64,000 bases of DNA from Mytilus trossulus. Taxonomy: Eukaryota > Mollusca > Bivalvia > Mytilida > Mytilidae. Positions 32,161 through 43,700 of this stretch are shown here, one piece after another. The stretch is from assembly GCF_036588685.1 (NCBI RefSeq), contig NC_086379.1, forward strand, positions 74,617,727 through 74,681,726, read 5' to 3'. The position numbers were made by a program, and so were the translations under genes. A model generated the notes under the pieces. That model was given only the letters and a program-made list of their open reading frames with translations. It had not been told where the DNA came from and did no database searches. Every line of letters begins with the position of its first letter. Within the stretch, counting starts at the first letter, position 1.

Positions 32161-34900
32161 TGTAACACAGAAGCACAAAGGGCATATAGAAAAGGCGCAT
32201 TAGCAAAACCTAAAGACAAAAATACAAAAATGTATGTAAAAGCACAATAACACAAAGACTTATGTATAAATACAGTGTCACGTATGAAGTTAAATTGTTT
32301 ACAATATATATTTACAGAAAATATTTAACAAGAAAAGAGGCTTGAACTACCCATCCTTTAACGGGTTTTCCACAAACAATCCACTCAAACTGACGTCAAG
32401 TCTTATTTTCTTTTTAAAAAAATGAGGTGCCTGAACTATACCAATAAAACACATTAACCATACATGTATAAAACTGAAAAAGTTTGGTTAACCGCTTGTC
32501 ATATAAGCCGAATCTACTATTCTATTAACTTTATAGTGTGTACCTTTCAAAGATAATATACTTGTCTTTTATGCAGAACAAGTCATTGACAAATATAACT
32601 GTTGTTTAAATTTGACACTATATATGATTTTTATGAATTGATGTAATAACTTTCGGAATTGCCTACAGAACTTTGTGCGCCATGACTTTGTAACATGATT
32701 ACATTTGTACACTACTATTATGTAAAATTTAAATATCAATATAAGTTGCACAGGATTGTGCTATCATGACTTGATTATACTAGCTTCTAACCATTAGGTT
32801 GGAATGCAAAAAATGGATATTGTTTAATTGAAATTAGTTGCAATAAAACTTAGGAAATCCTTTATAATTCAGAAGTTTTTAAGGCTCTTATTCCTTATAA
32901 ATATTTGGTTATTTATTTGCTCATTTTTGCTTTAATCGGCTCTTCATACCAAGAGTCATATAATTCAGGGGGGCTTACTATAATACCTCCATCTTCCGAG
33001 CAATCGATTTTACCTACGTGCACTTTCTCAACTATATATTAATAAATTTAACCAAAATATACGTTTTCTTTGATTTAAGGATAGTACGTGCGTTAAACAT
33101 ATATCATTAAGAGCCATTAATAATAAGTAAAAAAGCATAAGATTTATGAAAGTTGCATGTACACCTAATTCATATATAAATTCAGAAAAAGATACAAAGT
33201 AGGAAATAATGGATTTCCCTGACACACACCTTTTTGAGGTCAAAATGTACTAATAATTCATTGTTTTATACTTAGAAATGTGTTTCTGACGAACTTATCC
33301 ATTCTATCATCACATCATAACAGATGAGTGATGTTGTTATTTTTTTCAGGTGAGAAGCTTTATATGGTGACAGTTAAACGACTGAAGACACCTTATTATA
33401 CATAGAGATGAATTTATCTGTCACACTATAATTAAACCTGTCATGGGAACTCTGTTATAGCTTTATTTAATTGGATGTTTTGACTTCCTTACAAATGTCA
33501 ACTCCCATGTGATTCAGTGAATAGTATAGGTTTTTCATTGTTTACATTTGTTTCGTTACAATAATGTTTTTATTGAACACCAACGCAAGTAACCTAATTT
33601 TGACGTAATAAGTTAGACATTTAAACCAAAACAATTTCCAAATAATCCAGAGAGGGAAAAAACATACAAACAAACAAACACAAAGAAATAAAATAAAATA
33701 ATATTATATAAAATGATATACAATAAAAGGGGAGAAAGGTTACCGATATTTGAATAACCCAATGCAACAATTGAATTGTTTATTTATAAAAAATGTCTTC
33801 CTGTAGACAAAAAGCTTTAAAAAAATATAATTATAATAATGTATTCATCATATGCGAACCGCAGGCACATAATTCTTATTCATAGTTTTTATTCGTGAAT
33901 TATAACGATGCAAAGCACGAAATCTGAAGATGAAGTGCATTTATAATTCTTGAATTATCTATAGGTGTAAGCATAAACATTTTAATACAATTTATAAAGC
34001 TAACATGCATGAAACAACGTCCTCATTGTCTAAACACAAAAACAACTTACTTACTTTTAATTAATTTATATGTTCCTTTATATTTCATTTCTCCATGTGT
34101 CATTGTTAATGCGGAGGAGTTCAACTTAGCATAACTACTCTACTTCCACATATTATTTGGAAAGTAGGAAAATGAGATTATTTGAAGATCGTTTCAAAGA
34201 AAGCCTGCATTAAATTTTAACATAAAGATAATTTTTCATTATCTATGACCAATTTCCAAAATCAAAGTCATCGAATCTCTTTGTCTGTACTTCAAGGTTC
34301 GCGCAATATATCTGTAAATTTGCCTTACAGAGGAATCAAGTTCATTTTATTGTAGAATTTGTTTATTCCACTTGAAAAAAGGAGTTAGGTTCATTTTGGT
34401 CCTGAAACTCATAAACTGGCTTTTTGAGACAACGTGTTAAATCAGCCATGCTTTTTCAAATAATGTATCAAATTTCAATGAAAAGAATAATATTGAATTG
34501 AAATATTTGCAGACCTATTTTGTTTATAACACCTTCAGACGTCCGATTATTTGAATTGACCTATCAAAATTTGTTCATATTTTCTGTATATCAGGTCCTT
34601 GTTAACAATTTCTTGGAGCAAATACATATATGTGCATTAGAAATAAATTATCCTTGTCAGGTTACCTGGAATGGTAAACAAAATTCAAAGCCAAAATAGT
34701 AAACACGTATTGGAATACCAGGCTTTACTGAAATGTCTGGGCAAAGCTTATAAGGATCTACTTATTTTTTATTTGTTTTGTGATAAATAAGAGCCAGTAG
34801 AATAAAAGCCCCCGTTTTGGTTGGTTTAGCTTTAGCTTTCTATGTGATGTTTTGCTATTGTTGATCGTCTTTTTTGTCGTTTTATTTGTGGCTAAGGTAT
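32161..34900. other. gene-free stretch
   Basis: Apart from the 56-base copy at 33825-33880 and a low-complexity passage (CAAACAAACAAACA) near 33670, no feature was recognised. Confidence 0.45.
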
Positions 34901-34904
34901 TGTC

Positions 34905-35110
34905 AGCTTTTATTGGAGAAGAGGGGAGAAAGATAACAGATGACCGGTTGAACTCATAGATAAAACTGACAACGTCATGGCTAAGAAATTAACAAGACAA
35001 ACAGACAAATAAAATTACACAAGACACGGCATCGAAAACTAAAGACTAAGCAACACGAACTCCACCAAAAACTGGGACATGATATTTGGTATCTGCTTTC
35101 TTTTATGTTT
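34905..35110 (+). repeat. retroelement tail fragment
   Basis: AGATAACAGATGACCGGTTG, TAAAACTGACAACGTCATGG and AACTCCACCAAAAACTGGG match, in order, the tail at 27490-27640 and the reverse copy at 18430-18610. Confidence 0.65.
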
Positions 35111-35212
35111 AACGTTTAAAAAAAAACACTCGTTAATACAAAAAGTCATTAAAATAAATCGAAGGGAATGGCGTAAATTCCGAAAGCAGCTCGATCGTTT
35201 TGTCTAATGCTT

Positions 35213-36079
35213 AAAAAGTTATCAAAGGTACCAGGATTATAATTTAGTACGCCAGACGCGCGTTTCGTCTACATAAGACTCATCAGTGACGCTCATACCG
35301 AAATAGTTATTAACCAAACAAATACAAAGTTGAAGAGCATTGAGGATCCAAAATTCCAAAAAGTTGTGCCAAATACGGCTAAGGTAATCTATCCCTGGAA
35401 TAAGAAAATCCTTAGTTTTTCGAAAAATTAAAGTTTTGTAAACGGGAAATTTATAAAAATGACCATATGATTGATATTCATGTCAACACCGAAGTGCTGA
35501 CTACTGGGCTGGTGATACCCTCGGGGACGAAACGTCCACCAGCAGAGGCATCGACCCAGTGGTGTAAAAAGTTATCAAAGGTACCAGGATTATAATTTAG
35601 TACGCCAGACGCGCGTTTCGTCTACATAAGACTCATCAGTGACGCTCATACCGAAATAGTTATTAACCAAACAAATACAAAGTTGAAGAGCATTGAGGAT
35701 CCAAAATTCCAAAAAGTTGTGCCAAATACGGCTAAGGTAATCTATCCCTGGAATAAGAAAATCCTTAGTTTTTCGAAAAATTCAAAGTTTTGTAAACGGG
35801 AAATTTATAAAAATTACCATATAATTGATATTCATGTCAACACCGAAGTGCTGACTACTGGGCTGGTGATACCCTCGGGGACGAAACGTCCACCAGCAGA
35901 GGCATCGACCCAGTGGTGTAAAAAGTTATCAAAGGTACAGGATTATAATTTAGTACGCCAGACGCGCGTTTCGTCTACATAAGACTCATCAGTGACGCTC
36001 ATACCGAAATAGTTATTAACCAAACAAATACAAAGTTGAAGAGCATTGAGGATCCTAAATTCCAAAAAAATGTGCCAAA
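35213..36079 (+). repeat. 2.4 tandem copies of a 353-bp repeat unit
   Basis: Copies begin at 35213, 35566 and 35920 with AAAAAGTTATCAAAGGTAC, GCCAGACGCGCGTTTCGTC and AAGACTCATCAGTGACGCTC. They end with GATACCCTCGGGGACGAAAC and TCGACCCAGTGGTGT. Copies 1 and 2 are nearly identical, which implies recent amplification. Copy 2 keeps an open frame (LKSIEDPKFQKVVPNTAKVI and TTGLVIPSGTKRPPAEAST); copy 1 loses it by a one-base deletion near 35431. Single relatives occur at 29041, 37925 and 39262. Confidence 0.9.
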
Positions 36080-36104
36080 TAAGTCCGTTTCTGTGTGTGT
36101 AACA

Positions 36105-36240
36105 TTTTAATGTTCTGTCGTTGTTTTCCTCTTATATTTAATGCGTTTCCCTCAATTTTTTGTTTGTTACCCAGAGTTTGTTTTTTGTCCATGGATTTAT
36201 GAGTTTTGAACAGCGGTATACTACGGTTGCCTTTATTTTT
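36105..36240 (+). repeat. mussel dispersed repeat (AACAGCGGTATACTA)
   Basis: CCTCTTATATTTAATGCGTT, GTCCATGGATTTATGAG and GAACAGCGGTATACTACGG match the copy at 37780-37920 and are familiar from mussel genomes. Confidence 0.75.
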
Positions 36241-37754
36241 CGGATGCGAAGCTATATAGATGGAACAGGTCAGCTTACCTGTTTAGCTAGATAACACTGT
36301 CTTATTACAGCTTAAAAAATAGAAAAAATGCAAATGTTTTAATCGACATGTATGCTAGACAGTGAAAATGTGTGCCTTGAAAAAGTTCATCGTCACGTTA
36401 TACCTATCAAAAGTATAAGGGTATCATTTTTCATAAACAAATGTATGAAGAATCATTATTAGACATAAAATATGGGCACATGATTAAATGAATAATTATG
36501 ATATAATACTTTTTGCCTCACATGATGAGGTCACATTATTTCGCTTTAGATATGATATTAAACTCGTTAATTATAGTCTTTATATGGCAGACAAATAACC
36601 GACAATTGATAGACTAAATTATTGGTCTTTTAGGAATTAAAAAACATTGTTTAGACAGTCGTTAAAATACTTTTAACTTAAAACTGGGTGTAAATTTATT
36701 TTAAAAGCCTGTTATTTATGACACCCATCGGCTGCTTGTTTGTATTATAGACAAAATACATAGGTAATTTAACAAATAATAGAGATAGCAGGAGCCAAAG
36801 AAATGTTATCAGCAGTTCGGAGCTGCCATTACATCTTCCAATACCAAGTCGGCGCCGATCTGATTTATAATCTGTCCATAAACGGTAGTGGAACATGCTA
36901 TTTTGTGTGTTGAGCAACCGTAAACATGTGTTTCAAATCTCATCTGTCACACTAATAGAAAAATGACAGTGTACAAGTAAATCAAATGTCGTTAATAGCA
37001 TCAATTTCAATGATATGCTGTCAATTACAATTGTCTATATTTATATTAGTAGAAATTTCTGTAGGACAATAATAGATACATCTCTTTCTCCGTCAGTTTG
37101 AAATTGATTTTGTTGAATAAAAATATCCTGATTTATATTAATTTAATACAGCCTTGAAGTGATTAATATGTTAAAAAAGCCAAAGGTTGAAGAACATTGT
37201 TATGGTATAAATTTTATAAAGTGTCTTAATTACCATTTAACCTTATAGTACTTATTACAGGTATATTGACTTATAAGTAGGATATGAGGTAAAGAACTAA
37301 CATGCCACATTGAGTAATAAGTAAAATTAAGTCATGAACAAATTTGACAATACTTTTGTACCATTCTAACTATCAACTCTTTTGACTGCCCACCATTCTT
37401 CATGAAAGATCAGTTTTGAAATCTGAAAAAGATAAAATATGATAACCGTGCGTACAATATGAGTTTCTGAAATAACTTTATCAGGTATGAACAAGACCAA
37501 AAAATTGAAGAGCCAAAAATATTAAAAGAAATAATTTAAAAACCTACATACGTTTAGGCAGATACATATAATACATTGTCTCTGATTTTGGGGGTGAGGG
37601 AGTGGTTGCAGAATCTGGTATTTGTTTCTTTTTACGATTGGAAATTGCTAGGTATTTTGTGTAAATGAGTTCATATTCACGAAACACACGTGTATAATAA
37701 TTTGTCACAAACTTATTGTTTAAATTGTAGATGTCCATAAAAATTTGAATTTGA
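36241..37754. other. gene-free stretch
   Basis: AT-rich sequence; no exon or repeat was recognised beyond short simple runs. Confidence 0.45.
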
Positions 37755-38040
37755 ATTTGAATTTGGTATCTTTTATTAGTGTTTCTATTGTGTCGGGTTT
37801 CTGTAATATATTTCCTCTTATATTTTATGTGTTTCCCTCAGTTTTAGTTTGTAACCCGGATTTGTTTCTTGTCAATCGATTTATGAATTTCGAACAGCGG
37901 TATACTATTGTTGCCTTTTTTATTGATATTTTTGCAAACGATGCCACTGTCGGTGGAGGTTTTGTCCCCGAGGGTATCACCAGACTAGTAGACAGCAATT
38001 CTGTTTCAACAAGATATTTACGTTTTTGAATATTTATGAC
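37755..38040 (+). repeat. mussel dispersed repeat joined to a GTCCCCGAGGGTATCACC end
   Basis: First half as at 36105-36240. It is followed by GATGCCACTGTCGGTGGAGG and TTTGTCCCCGAGGGTATCAC, which on the minus strand encodes SLVIPSGTKPPPTVAS, the same conserved C-terminal peptide as the 353-bp repeat. Confidence 0.75.
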
Positions 38041-39261
38041 CATACACTGATGGTCTTGGTTGTTTTTTGGCTCAACTTTTTCGTGTTTGTTTTCGGTTAT
38101 CAATGATCCTCAAATTTTTATTACTGTAAATTGCATTCAAATTGATTTGACTCGAAAGTGACTAATGTGTCTAATGTGTACATGCGTTAACAAATTAAAA
38201 GATTGGTATATTTGATGAGGTTTTGTTTAGATCAGCTTTAAATGTGAACAAAGACAGACAAGATGGTCAAAGGAAAAGACAACAAAACACTTCACAGAAT
38301 AATTGAGCATCATGATCGATGATAACTAATGTGTTGTCCACAAGCGGCAATCATCGTGTATGTTGCACTTTCAAATGAGTTTTCGATCAGTGATCTATAG
38401 AAAAAACGAGATATCAAGATCGTGGTCACGACAATTTGCATATATCCATAATTACGTGTAACACTGCAGGAATGCTACTTCATACATGTAGAAATGGAAA
38501 GTTCACAATTGGGAAGCTTATTTATCGGAAAGTTTTGTTTTGAATCGGCTGTTATTGATAATTTCGGAATGTAAGACTAATTCAAAAAGGGACGAAAGAT
38601 ACCGAAGGGACAGTCAACTTCACAATTATAAACCCTTATTTCAATATATTCCTTGTGAGCGGTTGTCAAGGACATTTTGAAATGAAACGCAAGTGCTTGA
38701 ATAAGGTGTCAACTTGGAAATATATACTCCATATGCAGTTGTTATTGAAATGCTTAAAAATTTCATAAAAGAAAAATTGAATTATATTCTTCAATCAATT
38801 CTCAAGTGCAAACTTTCTAGATTTAAGTCAGGGAATAAAGAAGATCCTACTGCACTTTTATTATCTTTTAGATCAAGATCAATATGCTTGATGTAATCAG
38901 AGTAGTTACCAACATGTGAGTTTTTCACTATAAGAGCTACCATTGGCTACATAGTGAACGAAAAGTCATGAGATAATAAGCTTCTTTCCCTTTTTTGTTG
39001 TTGTTGTAAGTAAAGTAGGCCAATCTGTCCGATTAACGATAAAAGGTAGGGAAAAGTATAACCTCTGCCTCTCGTAGAAATGTATGTAGACTGTGTGTTA
39101 AAAAACGTACCTCAAACGTAACAAATATGGTGTCTGTTCACTGTTGGCTGAAAGTGATTTTTAATACAAATATGGTATTTCATTAAAATCAAATTGCCAA
39201 TGGCACAGAAAAGTAAACCCATCCACACAATATAACTAAACCGAAAACCTGCAAAAATAAT
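38041..39261. other. gene-free stretch with an RT-tail remnant
   Basis: Around 38580-38900 short matches to the RT remnant at 27890-28010 occur (GGAAATATATACTCCATATG versus GGAAGATATATACTCCG). They suggest a second, very decayed fragment. Nothing else was recognised. Confidence 0.35.
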
Positions 39262-39541
39262 CATTCAAATAAACTCATCATAGATACCAGGATTAAATTT
39301 TGTATTTACGCCAAACGCACGTTTCGTCTACAAAAGACTCATCAGTGACACTCGAATCCAATGCAAATAAAAGGCCAAACGAAGTACAAATTTGAAGAGC
39401 ATTGAGGACCAAATTTGTTGCCAAATACAGCTTAGTTTATATTTTTCTGAGTACTGGGCCGTTGATACCCTCGAGAAATAAAAACTCAACCAGCAGTGGC
39501 ATCGTCCCAGTGGTTGTAAATAAACTCATCATAGATACCAT
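39262..39541 (+). repeat. dispersed TTTCGTC / GTTGATACCCTCGAG repeat flanked by direct repeats
   Basis: A diverged relative of the 353-bp unit (ACGTTTCGTCTACAAAAGAC, GAAGAGCATTGAGGACC, GTTGATACCCTCGAG). The 23 bases AATAAACTCATCATAGATAC... stand at both ends (about 39266 and 39519), consistent with the head-to-tail layout of the 35-kb array. Confidence 0.75.
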
Positions 39542-40395
39542 GCAGGATTGCAAACGATGTAAATGTGTAAAATAAAATATTTTCCTTGTCGCCTGAAATA
39601 ATTATATTTCAACATTAAATCCCAATCCCTCTTGACGATAAATTGGTTCCTATACGAATAAATCTATATTCTCTCTATCTGACACTTTCGGATGTTTCAA
39701 TGTAGACTTTACGTTTCGTGCCTCCAATGATCTCCAATAAGACTGAATACTCTCCTAATATTGGCAAGAATGAAAATTAATTTGATGTGACGTTTAATGT
39801 TGATCTGAGACAGACAAGCGTTTAAATGCCAGATCTTGTATGTAAGATGATGTTTATTTCCTCATAAACTATCACGATTCGCTGTGCTTCTTATTGAAAC
39901 CCACAGTGCATAACACGTCAGTCAAAACCTTCTTTATGTTTAAAGTCTATAATAAAAATCTAAGTTAAAAAAGGCAGCCTTGTCGTTTCATTTCCAATAA
40001 AACCTCTTGTCTGTTACGTTTCCTAATTGCTTTTGACATCAAAGAACATTTATTTCTAGCATTGCTTTGAAATATGAACTAGGCCAATAGTACATAACTT
40101 TCATTCTTAGAGTCCTGTTTGGTTTTAGTAATATTGTTTAATAATTCGTAGCGTTGTGCTGTTGTTTTCATTTTTCAAACTTTATTTACAAGATTTTCAG
40201 TAGTCTTGGTCCCTCCTTGGGATCTTTGCTGGTTTCATATGTGCGACAAGATCTTTTTAATGAAACTAAACGCACAACAGCTGTATACCGATTAAACTGA
40301 AAATCAACAATTAATTTGTACGCATCCTCCATTTGGATGATTTTAGCTATGGGTGTTTCGGTACATTATCGACATTCTTGATAAACAAGAAATAC
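39542..40395. other. gene-free stretch
   Basis: Possible decayed retroelement text (CCTTGTCGTTTCATTTCC, GACATCAAAGAACA). No feature with support. Confidence 0.4.
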
Positions 40396-40746
40396 TGCGA
40401 TGCTACCAAGCTATAGCAGACTTACATTATAACATGCGATGCTACCAAGCTATAGCAGACTTACATTATAACATGCGATGCTACCAAGCTATAGCAGACT
40501 TACATTATAACATGCGATGCTACCAAGCTATAGCAGACTTACATTATAACATGCGATGCTACCAAGCTATAGCAGACTTACATTATAACATGCGATGCTA
40601 CCAAGCTATAGCAGACTTACATTATAACATGCGATGCTACCAAGCTATAGCAGACTTACATTATAACATGCGATGCTACCAAGCTATAGCAGACTTACAT
40701 TATAACATGCGATGCTACCAAGCTATAGCAGACTTACATTATAACA
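40396..40746 (+). repeat. minisatellite: nine identical 39-bp units
   Basis: The unit contains TGCGATGCTACCAAGCTATA and GCAGACTTACATTATAACA. All nine copies are identical in the sequence, filling 351 bases. Because 39 is a multiple of three, an open frame (40353-40760) runs through, encoding RCYQAIADLHYNM repeats; no gene context supports it as a protein. Confidence 0.97.
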
Positions 40747-43700
40747 TACCTAATGTTTGAAACTGATTTTTATTGACAGTTCAAAAGCAAATAAAAAAAT
40801 AACGGATTTTAATAGCAATTTTCATGTTCCACAGATAAAGAACATCAAAAGATTTACTTTAATTTTTATTAAGAAAGATTAGGTCAGTAAAATATGCCAT
40901 TTTCATCAGGAATAATAAACTAAACACATAAACTCGATGGTGGTCTAGCCATTCTTCTATCTTCAGTATAATTCGATAAAGATCTTGAAATGAAACTGAT
41001 GGACTTTATATGCCGGTTTATTTCATTACTTTACAATAAATGACAATATGTTAAGTTGATGACAAGAGAAAATAAAATATGGCATTTCCTTCTCACAGTA
41101 AGTTCTCAAAAAAAATATACTTATATATACCAATACATCATTGATAATAAAGGCATTTATAATGCTCTACCTGCACAATCTATACTAAACAACCTTCCTT
41201 ATTCAAATTAGAAATACATCATGTAATGGAATTAAAAAGAAATAAACTATAAATATATAGACGAATTTCGATATCTATACAATATGTGTCTATTCCCATT
41301 AAGATCCATCAGAGGGCAATGACAAAGATTCAGTCATAATTCAGTGTTGATGCATTTAATAAATAAAATAAAAGTCATTTAGTAATAATGCGAAAAATGC
41401 ACAAATTTCATATGCATTTTTGGTTAAAACTTTTTAGTGAAATAAGGTCATTAGTTTGGAATTTTCAAAAATACTACACAGGACGAAAGCAAGACACCAA
41501 TACAAGTATTTTGCAAACAGGACTTGGGATTTTCGCAGAAATTAAGCTATTATCTTAATTATTTGGATTGTTTCATAGTTTGAGATTACCGTTCTGGATT
41601 TTTATATATATATATATATATATAACTAACTATGCAGAATGGGTTTGCTCATTATTTTTAGAACGGTGACAGAGCTTTCCCTTTGCCTTTTACTCATCAT
41701 GAACTGTTTTGCTAATTTGGTATCATGTATGGATTACCCCCCCCCCCCCCCCCCAATACCCTTTGTATATCATAGCTCAACTAATATTCCTTGGCTTTGC
41801 TTAAACATGTCGGATTAGACCTTTTTATATCATCCATGTATGACTTACTTGACTTAATCCATTTCGTCCCATGGGGGACATAGGGCGACTACAGGACATA
41901 GGGCGCCTACATCCATGTTTGTCAGTTATCTAATGCCTATAACCTGTATATACATAATACTTTACTAGAACATGTGTAAATTCATGTTAAAGAGCAACGT
42001 TCCCTCAAATCTTAATAAATAATAAAAATCGTCAAAGAACAACAGTTGGAAAACTTATTTGTTAATAAATCATCTAAAGTTTTGCATTAATGGTTATGAA
42101 CCCATCATCATTTGAAAGTTCAAGTTATAAACTTGGTCTTTTTGTCATAACCAACGTACATTTTAGTATCAACAACAACTATTTCAACATATTATTTACA
42201 TGCATGCAAGTAATGAATTGTTCAGCATAGTTCATCATTAACAGTCAATTTTCCTGCCAACGGTCACAAGTTTATAAAACCATGGTGAAAAAGTACAATA
42301 GATTGGTCTTCAGTTTGAAAAGTACATTGATGATGGTGATAATTTTCTGTAGTCTGTAAAAATAAAGACTGCCCAATTTAAGTTTAGCCCCTTTAAAATT
42401 TGATTTCAGTTGAGTTGCCAAACTTTTAAACTAAGACTTGCATAATTATGCTAATATCAATATGCTTTAAATATAGTAGAAACTTAGGAGAACATGCAAA
42501 ACATTTGTTAGGTACTATATAGCTACTTACAATAGTCTAAAACAATTAGTAATGTTAAAGTTTTTAAAAAATAAAATAACTTTGTAGAGTTAGTGTTGAT
42601 TATTTAGTACATACAGTTGTGTTGTGCCAGTGAAAGTCATTACGACTTAAGTTAATGCTGTTGCCAATCTCGTCATCCTATAAAGTATAGAAACAGATAA
42701 TAGCATTTTGAAATGATTAGTATTCAACAGGAAATTCTACATAACTTCGTTATTCCTTGTTGTTCAATCTTTGACTAACCTTTACATTAAAACTCTATCA
42801 ATTCACCTGAAGTTGAAGAAAAAACGATTATATCATGGCCGTAAAAACACAAATGTATTCGATAGTACTTATTTACATGCAACTGTGCTGTTACGTTGGA
42901 TTATTCTAATAACATTAAACGGTTCCGAACCCATGTTTGATTTTCTTCAAACAAATATTAAGGATTTGACAGTTTAGGAATTAGCAATGTTTGTACAGTT
43001 CTAATACTGTAGTGTGAACGATTTGTTAGGTTGCTTCCTGTATAATTACGAATTGCAAAATTGTGTTGCACAGTTGGTGTCTGCTTTCTTACCCATAATA
43101 GAATATCTCTGTTTCATAAATCAGTATAAAGGAAAGTATAAGAAAAGATCATAATATTTCTTTGTTTTGACATTTAGAAATAAAATAGTCTTTGTATAAA
43201 CAGATTCTAACAGACCACTTTGAACTTTGTGCGATATTGAAATGTCAAAATATAAAATTACATATATCAAATCCATTTGGATTTTATTTATGAACTCTTT
43301 ACTTGATAAATTGTCTTGTCAAATTGTAGTGTATACATTTGGCCTTTTGTCAGAGTAGTCAATTTGTTGTCAAAGAATAAAATCAACGGGATTGTCTGCA
43401 TTTGAAGGAACTTCTAACTAGATTGTCATTCTTGTCTTTTTCTTGGAACAATCGTTCATTCACAACAATTACTAGTTACAAAGAGCTGTCATTCCAACAC
43501 AGAAAAATATTACTGTGTCATAATGACTACGTATGGATAAAATGGTTTTGGTTCGGACTGTCATTTTGTTTCATTTTCTAAATTGCTCTTCTGTCGCTGT
43601 TGGCGACTGAAGGACGATTTTCATATCAGGTCTTGTATCCTTATTATTAATAGTAAAAGTGATTGATAATTTTGATTGTAACATAAATATCACCTTTGCC

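Noticed and set aside
40353..40760. 135-codon frame as a repetitive-protein gene
   Set aside because: It is produced by a perfect 39-bp minisatellite; no promoter, splice or homology support.
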